Made by a program: the position numbers and the translations under genes
The notes under the pieces: model-generated
Told to the model about the DNA's origin: nothing
Database searches by the model: none
The model's input: only the letters and a program-made list of their open reading frames with translations
Shown here: positions 17,429-24,607 of the stretch, piece after piece
Layout of the letters: every line of letters starts with the position of its first letter
Position numbering within the stretch: position 1 is the stretch's first letter
Source of the DNA: JBBDIX01 sp040880235
Lineage (GTDB): Bacteria; Actinomycetota; Nitriliruptoria; Nitriliruptorales; Nitriliruptoraceae
Assembly (NCBI GenBank): GCA_040880235.1
Contig: JBBDIX010000084.1
Span: forward strand, 1 to 64,000
Reading direction: 5' to 3'
DNA length: 64,000 nucleotides

Positions 17429-17668
17429 GTGAACGACGACGCCCGGCCCCGGGACCTCTACCGGGCGCTGACCCGCCAGCGTGGCGGCTACGACGGGATG
17501 CTCTTCGACGTCCAGCTGCAGGTCGTGGCCACCGGTGCGCTCGTCTGGGCACAGACCTTCTCCGGGCCGGAACAGGCGGGCGAGTTCCACGACCAGCTGG
17601 TCGCCGACCTCGCGGAGATGGACCTGGCCACGTTCCGGTCGAGGTACTCCGTCCCATCGTCCAGCTGA
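17429..17668 (+). CDS. Hypothetical 79-residue protein
   Basis: I do not recognise this family. The frame is open from 17258, but GTG at 17429 is the best start because GGAG lies six bases upstream. Earlier starts would sit inside panB or lack a site. The protein is soluble and balanced in charge, with predicted beta strands (GMLFDVQLQVVATGALVWAQ) followed by a helix (EQAGEFHDQLVADLAEMD), a small alpha/beta layout. It lies 76 bp after panB and 36 bp before nadB on the same strand, so it may be co-transcribed with them. Confidence 0.6.
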   Translation: MNDDARPRDLYRALTRQRGGYDGMLFDVQLQVVATGALVWAQTFSGPEQAGEFHDQLVADLAEMDLATFRSRYSVPSSS

Positions 17669-17704
17669 AGTCCTCCAGCGGACCTGCGGAGGTCGACTCC
17701 CGTC

Positions 17705-19240
17705 ATGTCAGACACCACCTCACTCGTCAGCGACATCGTCATCGTCGGTGCCGGTGCAGCCGGCCTGTACACCGCCCTGTGCCTGCCCGACCACCTGTCG
17801 ATCACGATCATCGACAAGGCAGCCGGCGCCGACGGCGGATCGTCTCCCTGGGCGCAGGGAGGACTGGCCGCAGCAGTCGGTGACGACGACAGCACCGACC
17901 TGCACACCCACGACACGCTCGCGACGGGCGACGGCCTGACCGATCCGGTCGCGGCTCGCGTGCTCGCCGCAGAGACTCCCGGTCACGTGGCCCGGCTCGT
18001 CTCCCTCGGGGGTCGGTTCGACCGGGGACCCGACGGTGCCCTGTCGCTGGCGCGCGAGGGCGGTCAGAGCGTCGCTCGATCCGTGCGGCGCGCGGATGCG
18101 ACGGGGGCCGAACTCGTGCGGGTCCTGCGCGCTGGGATCGTGGAACGGGTCCGGCGCATCGTCGGCACGGCGACGTGTCTGCGACGAGCCCCCGACGGAC
18201 GAATCGTCGGGGTCGACGTCGACGTCGACGGACGACGGATCTCGATCCTCGGCACCGCGATCGTGCTCGCGACCGGGGGCTGTGGGGGCCTGTGGGCCGC
18301 AACGACCAATCCGATCTCTGCGACCGGCGACGGCCTGTCGCTGGCGTTCTCCGCCGGCGCGGTCGTGCGTGACGTCGAGTTCATGCAGTTCCACCCCACC
18401 GCGCTCGCAACCGAAGGTGATCGTCGACTCCTCCTCACCGAGGCACTCCGCGGGAGCGGAGCGACCCTCCACGACGCGTCCGGCCGGCGGTTCCTCACCG
18501 ACGTGCATCCCGATGCCGAACTCGCGCCCCGCCACGTCGTGGCCCACGCCATCCTCGAGCACGCCGATGGGGTTGCCTGGCTCGATGCGACCACCATCGG
18601 TGCCGACCGACTCGCCGAGGAGTTCCCGACGGTCCTGCAGGGCGTCGCTGCTCATGGCTTCGACCTCACGACGCAACGCGTCCCGGTGTGCCCCGCAGCC
18701 CACTACCACACGGGCGGCGTACGCACGGATCTGCACGGTCGCACGTCGCTCGACGGCCTGTACGCCTGCGGTGAGGTGGCCTCCACCGGAGTGCACGGGG
18801 CCAACCGGATGGCCGGCAACTCGCTTGCCGAGGCCCTCGTGTTCGGTGCACGTGTCGCCGCGGCCATCGTCGACGATGCGACCTCGCGCCCAACCGGCGC
18901 GGGAGAACCGGTCCCTGGTCTGGAGACCGACGCCCCGTCGGCCGAGCATGGGGACGCCGGGGACGTCCTCGGTGCGCTGCGGCGGGCGATGCTCGATGGA
19001 GCCGGTCCGGTGCGTTCGGCTACCGGTCTGGCACAGGTCTCCGACCAGATCGACGGATGGATCGCCGCGACACCACGCAACGACGTCGCCCGTCGACATG
19101 CGCTCACCGCCGCACGGCTCATCGTCCGCGGAGCCACGCTGCGGACCGAGTCGAGGGGCGGCCATCAGCGAGCGGACCACCCCGCGCGAGACGCGGCGTG
19201 GGAGGGGGTCCACCTCGAACAGGCGCGTGTCGAGGGCTGA
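17705..19240 (+). CDS. nadB: L-aspartate oxidase
   Basis: 511 residues, FAD-dependent. It oxidises L-aspartate to iminoaspartate, the first step of de novo NAD synthesis, and shares the succinate dehydrogenase/fumarate reductase flavoprotein fold. The Rossmann FAD motif is VIVGAGAAGLYTAL near residue 13, followed by GGSSPWAQGGLAAAVG, the active-site stretch EFMQFHPTAL, and the late FAD motif HGANRMAGNSLAEALVFGARVA. nadA and nadC, which usually sit beside nadB, are absent here; nadE lies 1.3 kb upstream on the same strand. It converges on the ferritin-like gene. Confidence 0.95.
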   Translation: MSDTTSLVSDIVIVGAGAAGLYTALCLPDHLSITIIDKAAGADGGSSPWAQGGLAAAVGDDDSTDLHTHDTLATGDGLTDPVAARVLAAETPGHVARLVSLGGRFDRGPDGALSLAREGGQSVARSVRRADATGAELVRVLRAGIVERVRRIVGTATCLRRAPDGRIVGVDVDVDGRRISILGTAIVLATGGCGGLWAATTNPISATGDGLSLAFSAGAVVRDVEFMQFHPTALATEGDRRLLLTEALRGSGATLHDASGRRFLTDVHPDAELAPRHVVAHAILEHADGVAWLDATTIGADRLAEEFPTVLQGVAAHGFDLTTQRVPVCPAAHYHTGGVRTDLHGRTSLDGLYACGEVASTGVHGANRMAGNSLAEALVFGARVAAAIVDDATSRPTGAGEPVPGLETDAPSAEHGDAGDVLGALRRAMLDGAGPVRSATGLAQVSDQIDGWIAATPRNDVARRHALTAARLIVRGATLRTESRGGHQRADHPARDAAWEGVHLEQARVEG

Positions 19241-19254
19241 TCGAGACCCACCGC

Positions 19255-19274
19255 ACGACGTCAGCTGACGTCGT
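19255..19274. terminator. Perfect 20-bp palindrome between convergent nadB and ferritin-like gene
   Basis: ACGACGTCAGCTGACGTCGT is a perfect 20-bp palindrome in the 20-bp space between convergent genes and includes the TGA of the minus-strand gene (19261). As RNA it can form a strong hairpin on both strands, so it could be a shared bidirectional terminator. The uninterrupted dyad could equally be a protein binding site. Confidence 0.45.
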
Positions 19275-19935
19275 CGAGTCCCTCGAGCCCGAGTTCGACG
19301 ACCCGTCGTCGGTGCCCTTCGAGCACGGTCATCGCGAGCTGCCGGACATGCTGTGGACCGGCGACGTCGTCACCATCGGTGGCGAACAGGACGTCCAGCG
19401 CATCGGTGTCGGACATCACGGCCTGGAATCCGGTCAGGGCACGCCCGAGCAGGTCAGCGGCGAGGTGCCGCGCGCGATCACGCTGTTCCTCGGTCGTGAG
19501 CTGCACGGCACACCGCTCGAGGGCCTCCTGCTGCAGCCCGCCCCGGTCGAGGGCGGCGACGACCACGTCTGCGGTGCGTTCGTCCAGCACCGGCGCCACC
19601 GCACGCGCGAAGTCCGACGCGATGGGAAGACCCAGCGCGAAGAAGGCACAGGCCCCGAACCAGTCGCCCAGGGGGGCACGGTCGAAGTAGGCGTCGAACC
19701 GCGGACGCTGCCGGTCCATGACGGCCGCCGGCAGCTCCGTCTGCGTCTCCAGGTGAGTCCGAAGACGCACGTGCCGCTCGTACTCACCGATCGCGAGATC
19801 CGCGATCCGCTCGGCGAGTGAAATGGTCGGGGCGATCGCGACCGTCTGTGCCGTCGCCGCGAAGGATCGCAGCTGTCCGTACGTGAGGGCGCCGAGGAGT
19901 TCGACGGTGGCCAGTCGCGGCTCGTCGGGGTCCAT
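19261..19935 (-). CDS. Ferritin-like fold protein (MiaE-related hydroxylase-like)
   Basis: 224 residues, mostly alpha-helical. The sequence ATVELLGALTYGQLRSFAATAQ... and the later repeats of long helices resemble actinobacterial ferritin-like proteins distantly related to the tRNA hydroxylase MiaE. The regularly spaced Glu and His residues (ERIADLAIGEYERHVRLRTHLE) could form a di-iron site, but the full ligand set cannot be confirmed by eye. ATG at 19935 is preferred over an upstream codon at 19971, which would overlap the iclR gene. It lies 11 bp downstream of the IclR-type regulator. Confidence 0.65.
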   Translation of the reverse strand: MDPDEPRLATVELLGALTYGQLRSFAATAQTVAIAPTISLAERIADLAIGEYERHVRLRTHLETQTELPAAVMDRQRPRFDAYFDRAPLGDWFGACAFFALGLPIASDFARAVAPVLDERTADVVVAALDRGGLQQEALERCAVQLTTEEQRDRARHLAADLLGRALTGFQAVMSDTDALDVLFATDGDDVAGPQHVRQLAMTVLEGHRRRVVELGLEGLDDVS

Positions 19936-19946
19936 CGGCGCCAGCG

Positions 19947-20675
19947 TCACGCCATGCGCCGAGGACGCCAACCCAGCCGTTCGCTGATCTCTCGGGCGGA
20001 CCGCAGGACACGCAGGGCGATCGTCTCGGGCTCGGGCAGTCGCGACGTCGGTGCGACGATGCCCACCGCGGCGACGGCCATTCCCGTGTGGTCGAACACC
20101 GGTGCCGCCACCCCGGAGGCGCCGGACTCGAGTTCATCGCGCGTGTAGGCGACACCGCGCTGACGAACCGGCTGCAGATCCGGGTTGTTGGCCCCTTCGG
20201 GCAGGAACGCGAGCAGGGCCTTGCCGTGGGCCGCGACCCCCAGGGGATGGCGAAATCCCATCCGGTAGTTGACCTGCACGAACCGTCCGTCGGGTTCGAT
20301 GACCTCGACGACGACCATGTCCTCTCGGTCTCGGACCGCCAGACACGCCGTCTCGTTGGTCTCCTCGGACAGTGCTCGGAGAGCAGACCCGGCGAGCCGA
20401 CGGACCTCCAGTCCCTGCGCGGCACGCACGCCGAGTTCGAGCATGGAGAGCCCGAGTCGGTATCGCCGCGAGTCCGGGTCGCGGATCACGAATCCCTCGG
20501 CCGTCAGGGTCTCCAGCAGGCGATAGAGCACGGCCCGATCGAGGTTGGTGGCCTCCGCCAGGCTCGACACGGTCGCACCGTCCGACTCACGACCGAGCGC
20601 GGTCAGCAGCGACAGTCCCCGGGACAGCGTGCGCGAACCACTCGAACGCCGATCTGGCGTCACGGACTCGTCCAC
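19947..20675 (-). CDS. IclR-family transcriptional regulator
   Basis: 242 residues with the two-domain IclR layout: an N-terminal winged helix-turn-helix (about 14-75; RGLSLLTALGRE, SLAEATNLDRAVLYRLLETL, GFVIRDPDSRRYRLG) and a C-terminal GAF-like effector domain with the signature HPLGVAAHGKALLAFLPEG (about 143-161) and GVAAPVFDHTGMAVAAVGI. IclR proteins commonly regulate aromatic or small organic acid catabolism. No such pathway is next to it, so the target and ligand are unknown. It is transcribed away from the phosphatase gene region, with a 113-bp upstream spacer that may hold its operator. Confidence 0.9.
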   Translation of the reverse strand: MDESVTPDRRSSGSRTLSRGLSLLTALGRESDGATVSSLAEATNLDRAVLYRLLETLTAEGFVIRDPDSRRYRLGLSMLELGVRAAQGLEVRRLAGSALRALSEETNETACLAVRDREDMVVVEVIEPDGRFVQVNYRMGFRHPLGVAAHGKALLAFLPEGANNPDLQPVRQRGVAYTRDELESGASGVAAPVFDHTGMAVAAVGIVAPTSRLPEPETIALRVLRSAREISERLGWRPRRMA

Positions 20676-20788
20676 GGCCCCTCCTGTCCTGTCCCCAACG
20701 ATGCTCGCGAGGTCCTCACGGGCGGCACCGTCGACGTGGTGTCCGCAGTCTCGTGTGCGATGCGCGCACGGTCAAGTGGCAACCGTGG

Positions 20789-21553
20789 TCAGACGGCCAG
20801 TCGACCCAGCACCTCGTCGTGCAGACGGCCGTTGGTGCTCAACGCGGTGGGACCATCGGACGTCGCCCTTCCGTCGAACGTCGTGAAGCGCCCTCCAGCC
20901 TCCTCCACGACGATGCGGACCGCTGCGAGGTCCCACCGCTTCACGTCGGCCTCCAGCGCGACGTCGGTGCTCCCGGCCGCAACCAGACAGTGCTGCCAGA
21001 AGTCGCCGTACCCACGCTGCCGTGACGCGTCTGCCAGCAGGCCTCGCACGGCGGGACCCACACCGGCCGCCTCGAGATAACGAAGGTCGCCCGTGGACAC
21101 CTCGGCATCCGCGATCCGGTCGACGGCGCTCACCGCGATGGCGCGGCCGTCCTGCCAGGCACCGATCCCGCGACCGGCACGCCATCGTGACCCCAGCGCT
21201 GGCGCGGACACGACCCCACACTGCTCCACGCCGTCGACCTGCACGGCGATGAGCGTCGCGAACACCGGGTTGCCTCGGACGAAGTTGCTGGTCCCGTCGA
21301 TGGGATCGATCACCCACGTGACGGCGGGGCCACTGCCGACGGTGCCGTGCTCCTCTCCGAAGACCACATGGTCCGGGAACTGGTCACGGATCCGTGCCGA
21401 CAACTCGGTCTCGACGTGCTCGTCGGCATCCGTGACCCAGCTGCCGTCGGCCTTCGTGCGCACCTCGAGGCCGGCACGGAACGCGGTCGTGGTGATCCGG
21501 TCGGCGACGTCGGCCAGTCCTTCGGCGAAGGCGAGCAGGTCCTCGGGGCTCAC
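20789..21553 (-). CDS. hisN: Inositol monophosphatase-family phosphatase, probably histidinol-phosphatase HisN
   Basis: 254 residues of the Mg-dependent IMPase fold. The metal-binding motifs are present in order: VVFGEEHG (Glu about 67), VIDPIDGTSNFVRG (about 81-94) and VKRWDLAAVRIVVEEAGG (about 204-221). The spacing and the KRWD motif resemble actinobacterial HisN, which dephosphorylates histidinol phosphate; an inositol monophosphatase role is the main alternative. GTG at 21553 overlaps the upstream stop as GTGA, which fixes the start; the longer open frame to 22045 lies in the neighbouring gene. Confidence 0.85.
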   Translation of the reverse strand: MSPEDLLAFAEGLADVADRITTTAFRAGLEVRTKADGSWVTDADEHVETELSARIRDQFPDHVVFGEEHGTVGSGPAVTWVIDPIDGTSNFVRGNPVFATLIAVQVDGVEQCGVVSAPALGSRWRAGRGIGAWQDGRAIAVSAVDRIADAEVSTGDLRYLEAAGVGPAVRGLLADASRQRGYGDFWQHCLVAAGSTDVALEADVKRWDLAAVRIVVEEAGGRFTTFDGRATSDGPTALSTNGRLHDEVLGRLAV

Positions 21554-22023
21554 CAGTCGAAGGTCATGTCGTTGAAGCGCAGGATGATGTCGTTGGGCTG
21601 CACGGTCAGCGTCACGTCGTCGCGGGGGATCCACAACGGGATGCAGGGGCCCTGACCGGCGTGGCCCATCAGGCAGATGAGGATGCGACCCTCGGCATCG
21701 AGCCCGATGATCTGGCGGGCATACGACAGCAGTTCGTGGAACTCGGCAGAACCGGCTCGGCGCTTCTGGTACCCCATCGCCCAGCGGGACTCGGATCGCC
21801 CGTAGTTCACGATCACCTGGGCAGGCGCCAGCTTCGTGATGCCGTTCAGGGAGCGGACACTGCGCAGGGCCTTGTCGGCCTTGGTGGCCTTGCCCACGCG
21901 CACGGCGGCGTCGGGTTGCGCGAGCCGACCGGGAAGATCCTCGAGCTCGAAGTTTCCTGCCGCCTGCGCCGCCTTCTGGCGCTCGACGGGAATCTGCACC
22001 TCGACCTTGGCTGTCACACGCAT
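21550..22023 (-). CDS. Hypothetical 157-residue protein coupled to hisN
   Basis: I do not recognise the family. The protein is soluble, with an alternating strand pattern: MRVTAKVEVQIPVERQ at the N-terminus, the basic segment RVGKATKADKALRSVRSLNG, a middle part with GYQKRRAGSAEFHELLSYARQI, and a C-terminal run of strands (ILICLMGHAGQGPCIPLWIP, then VTLTVQPNDIILRFND). The stop overlaps the hisN start by GTGA, so the two are translated together. It lies 41 bp downstream of the tRNA-Glu gene on the same strand. Confidence 0.7.
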   Translation of the reverse strand: MRVTAKVEVQIPVERQKAAQAAGNFELEDLPGRLAQPDAAVRVGKATKADKALRSVRSLNGITKLAPAQVIVNYGRSESRWAMGYQKRRAGSAEFHELLSYARQIIGLDAEGRILICLMGHAGQGPCIPLWIPRDDVTLTVQPNDIILRFNDMTFDW

Positions 22024-22064
22024 TCCTGGTGCTCGACGACCGCACAGGGTATCGGGACGACGGG

Positions 22065-22137
22065 TACCCCCGACCGGATTCGAACCGGCGTCACCACCTT
22101 GAAAGGGTGGGATCCTGGGCCGCTGGACGACGGGGGC
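22065..22137 (-). tRNA. tRNA-Glu (anticodon UUC)
   Basis: A 73-nt cloverleaf on the minus strand. The acceptor stem GCCCCCG pairs with CGGGGGT, the D-arm includes GTCCAGCGGCCCAGGA, the anticodon stem is CCACC/GGTGG around loop CTTTCAA (anticodon TTC), and the T-arm GCCGG/CCGGT carries loop TTCGAAT. The 3' CCA is not encoded. Features match actinobacterial tRNA-Glu. It lies between lnt and the 157-residue unknown gene, all on the same strand, four bases past the lnt stop. Confidence 0.95.
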
Positions 22138-22141
22138 CTGG

Positions 22142-23740
22142 TCAGCGCCGCGAGAGGCTACCGCCTGACGACCGTCCAGCCCGACCGCCCCACGCCACCA
22201 GGCCGGCGAGCAGCAGCACCCCGATGCGCGTCGTCCAGCCCACCACGTCCCCGATCACGAGGTAGGGCGTGCGACCCTCGACCAGGGGCACGTCACGGCG
22301 GATCGTGTCCCGGGTGAACACCTGCGTCTCGTCATGGACACGACCGTCAGGATCGACGAACGCCGAGGCACCGGACAACGCCGCGTGGACCACCCACCGC
22401 CCGGTCTCCACCGCGCGCAGACGACTCTGGGCCAGGTGCTGCGCAGGTTCGCCGGTGTCTCGGAACGACGCGTCGTTGGTGAGCGTGAGCACGAGCTGAG
22501 CCGGTTCGTCCTCGGCGAGCACATTGCCGCGCACGATGCCCGCGAACAGGGTCTCGAAGCAGATCACGACCGCGACCCTCGCGCCGTGCGTCGTGTGCAT
22601 GATCATCGGTGCGTCGCCGGCGATGGCGTCGCGCGGTACCTGTTCGAGCGGGGGGAACCAGCCGATCAGGGGCCTCAACGGCACGTACTCACCGAACGGG
22701 ACGAGGCGTCGCTTCACGTAGCGCTCGACCTCGTGGAACCCACCGACGTACCGGGACGCCGCGACGTACCGATCCTGCCCGGGACTCGGCCCATCGAGGG
22801 TCGTGCCGGCGATCAGTTCGCCGGCAACGGACGCGACCTCGTCGACGAGCGGGGCCAGCATCGCACCGCCACCCGACGACGGATCCCGATCGACGGAACT
22901 CTCCGGCCACACGACGAGGTCTGGCGACGGACCATCTCCGATCGCCGCGAGGGTGTCGTCACGCAGGTTCGTCGCGACCGTGTGTGCCAGGTCGGCGACC
23001 GGATCCTCCCAGAACCGCACGTCGTGCCCCTGGGCGACCAGTATGTCGATCGATCCCGTCGGCGGCGGCGGATCGGACACGAGCAGCGCCGACGCGAGCA
23101 GGGCAGCGACGAGCATCGCGATCGGCCGATGCGGCAGACCCTGCCGGGCCACGGCCCCGCGGATCGCCCACAGGTCGCGCACGACGACGAGCGCCGCCAG
23201 CGAAGCCAGGACCACCAGCAGGGTGATGCCTCGAGCACCGAGCACGCGAGCCACCGGCAGCATCCACGAGTCGACGTGGGCATAGGGAATCGCGCCCCAC
23301 TCGAACCCGTTGAACGGCACGATTCCGCGCCAGGCGTCGATGCCCGTGAACAGCACGGCACCCAGCGCCGGGACGTACCGGTGACTCCGGACATGCCACA
23401 GCAACCAGGCCAGTACCGCCATCCAGGCCGACTGCAGTGCGACCAGCAGTCCCCAGCCGACCCAACCGGCGGGAGCGGCGATCCAGCCGATCAGTGGGCC
23501 GAAGGCCACCGCGCCCGCGAGTGCACCGAGCCCTGACACCGCGCGCGGCCGTGCCTCGTCCCCGGCGGCCCAGACCGCCGCGAGAAGCAGAGGGGCGTGC
23601 AGGAACGTCGTCCACCAGAGGCCGACCGGAGGGTGCGCGAGCAGCAGTGCCACGCCCGATGCCACCGCGAGCAGTGGCGCACCGGCACGCGCAGCGGTGC
23701 GACGGGCTGTCGGAGACGATGTCGTCCGGCCAGGGATCAT
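22142..23740 (-). CDS. lnt: Apolipoprotein N-acyltransferase
   Basis: 532 residues. Lnt transfers a third acyl chain to the N-terminal cysteine of lipoproteins in the cytoplasmic membrane. Several TM segments fill residues about 15-225, followed by the extracytoplasmic nitrilase domain and a final TM near the C-terminus. The catalytic triad is visible as WPESS (Glu about 280), YVKRRLVPFGEYVP (Lys about 343) and VVICFETLF (Cys about 394). ATG at 23740 overlaps the DUF4193 stop (ATGA); the longer frame to 23815 is rejected for that reason. Confidence 0.93.
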   Translation of the reverse strand: MIPGRTTSSPTARRTAARAGAPLLAVASGVALLLAHPPVGLWWTTFLHAPLLLAAVWAAGDEARPRAVSGLGALAGAVAFGPLIGWIAAPAGWVGWGLLVALQSAWMAVLAWLLWHVRSHRYVPALGAVLFTGIDAWRGIVPFNGFEWGAIPYAHVDSWMLPVARVLGARGITLLVVLASLAALVVVRDLWAIRGAVARQGLPHRPIAMLVAALLASALLVSDPPPPTGSIDILVAQGHDVRFWEDPVADLAHTVATNLRDDTLAAIGDGPSPDLVVWPESSVDRDPSSGGGAMLAPLVDEVASVAGELIAGTTLDGPSPGQDRYVAASRYVGGFHEVERYVKRRLVPFGEYVPLRPLIGWFPPLEQVPRDAIAGDAPMIMHTTHGARVAVVICFETLFAGIVRGNVLAEDEPAQLVLTLTNDASFRDTGEPAQHLAQSRLRAVETGRWVVHAALSGASAFVDPDGRVHDETQVFTRDTIRRDVPLVEGRTPYLVIGDVVGWTTRIGVLLLAGLVAWGGRAGRSSGGSLSRR

Positions 23741-24195
23741 GCGCAGTCGCGACAGAGCATGGCCTTCTCGTCGGCCAGTTGCGTGTCGCGCTTCGCGAGA
23801 TGACACCGGCGACACACGAACTCCCGCTCCCGAATGCCGTCGACGTCGTCGGCGAGGTCCTCGCCGTCGTCGTCTGCCCCGACCACGGGTTCGTCGTCGA
23901 ACACCCCGATGACCGATGCGACCGTCGCCTCGGCCTCGTCATCCTCGACCTCCTCGGCAGCCGCGGCCGTGTCGAGGTCTACCTCGACGATCTCGTCGTC
24001 GTCCACGCCCACCTCGAGGTCGCCCTCCAAATCGTCGTCGTCGAGGTCGCCCTCCAGACCGTCGTCGTCGAGGTCGCCCTCCAGACCGTCGTCGTCGAGG
24101 TCGTCCTCCAGACCGTCGTCGTCGAGGTCGTCCCCGTCGTCGAACGCGTCAGCATCTTCGAAGACCTCGTCGACGTCCGCTGGACGCTCTGCCAT
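23737..24195 (-). CDS. DUF4193 family protein with expanded acidic repeat
   Basis: 152 residues. The C-terminal part, EFVCRRCHLAKRDTQLADEK followed by CRDCA, is the zinc-ribbon-like CxxC...CxxC signature of DUF4193, an actinobacterial family of unknown function. The N-terminal 80 residues are extremely acidic and built from a tandem nonapeptide (DDDGLEGDL-type) encoded by 27-bp repeats, whereas usual DUF4193 proteins are about 100 residues. ATG at 24195 has GGAGG upstream. The stop overlaps the lnt start as ATGA, so DUF4193 and Lnt are co-translated. The acidic tail could bind basic proteins or cations; this is speculation. Confidence 0.82.
   Translation of the reverse strand: MAERPADVDEVFEDADAFDDGDDLDDDGLEDDLDDDGLEGDLDDDGLEGDLDDDDLEGDLEVGVDDDEIVEVDLDTAAAAEEVEDDEAEATVASVIGVFDDEPVVGADDDGEDLADDVDGIREREFVCRRCHLAKRDTQLADEKAMLCRDCA
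24007..24136. repeat. 27-bp tandem repeat, about 4.8 copies, inside the DUF4193 gene
   Basis: Unit GTCGTCGTCGAGGTCGCCCT plus seven bases, with clean copies at 24034-24060, 24061-24087 and 24088-24114. Diverged partial copies lie on both sides. It is in frame and codes for an acidic nonapeptide, so it is a coding minisatellite, likely to vary in copy number between strains. Confidence 0.9.
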
Positions 24196-24311
24196 GTCGT
24201 TCCTCCGCGACGTCCCGATGTTCGAGCGCGCTTCGTACCAGAGCGGCCACACGGCTGGCAATGTCAGGACGTCCAAGGTCGGCACAGGTGGGCCCCGGCA
24301 TCGCTGCCGGG

Positions 24312-24321
24312 NNNNNNNNNN
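24312..24321. other. Assembly gap (10 N) in the DUF4193/amidohydrolase spacer
   Basis: Contig join of unknown length. It lies inside the loop of the inverted repeat 24284-24348 and beside a G-run, which probably stopped sequencing. Confidence 0.95.
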
Positions 24322-24457
24322 GGTTGTGGGGGGGGGGGCCCCACCTGTCGAACGACGAAGCGTCGACCGTTGGGACCGCCCGTCGTCCGGTGCGGCCCGG
24401 AGACGTGCGTTGTCTACTTGGTCGGCTCCGCCACGACAGACCCGCCCGGGTGGCAAG

Positions 24458-24499
24458 GGATCGCGCGTGACTCGGACACTGCCGAGTCCTGCGCGATCC
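24458..24499 (-). terminator. 42-bp imperfect palindrome downstream of the amidohydrolase gene
   Basis: GGATCGCGC (24458-24466) pairs with GCGCGATCC (24491-24499). After a 2-nt internal mismatch, GACTCGG (24469-24475) pairs with CCGAGTC (24482-24488), leaving a 6-nt loop. That is 16 GC-rich pairs. It begins 108 bp past the amidohydrolase stop on the minus strand. It is probably a factor-independent terminator without T-tract; a regulatory RNA or operator is possible. Confidence 0.5.
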
Positions 24500-24607
24500 G
24501 CCGCACTCCATGTCCCGAAGGGACCGTCGCCGTGAAGTGCCTGCGACACAACCATCCGTCATCGGACACGTCAAGGTCCGGGCGGTGACGACACCCGGCG
24601 TCTGCGC

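Larger units (their letters stand above)
24196..24607. other. 412-bp intergenic region with two inverted repeats and an assembly gap
   Basis: No convincing gene was found between the DUF4193 start and the amidohydrolase stop. The region holds a gap (24312-24321), an 11-base G run (24328-24338), an outer inverted repeat ACAGGTGGG (24284-24292) / CCCACCTGT (24340-24348), an inner hairpin CCGGCA-TCGC-TGCCGG (24295-24310), and a second large hairpin at 24458-24499. The amidohydrolase terminator and the DUF4193-lnt promoter must lie here. Confidence 0.7.

Noticed and set aside
24007..24136. Regular 27-bp repeats resembling a CRISPR array
   Set aside because: Units are contiguous without spacers and encode an in-frame acidic nonapeptide within the DUF4193 gene.
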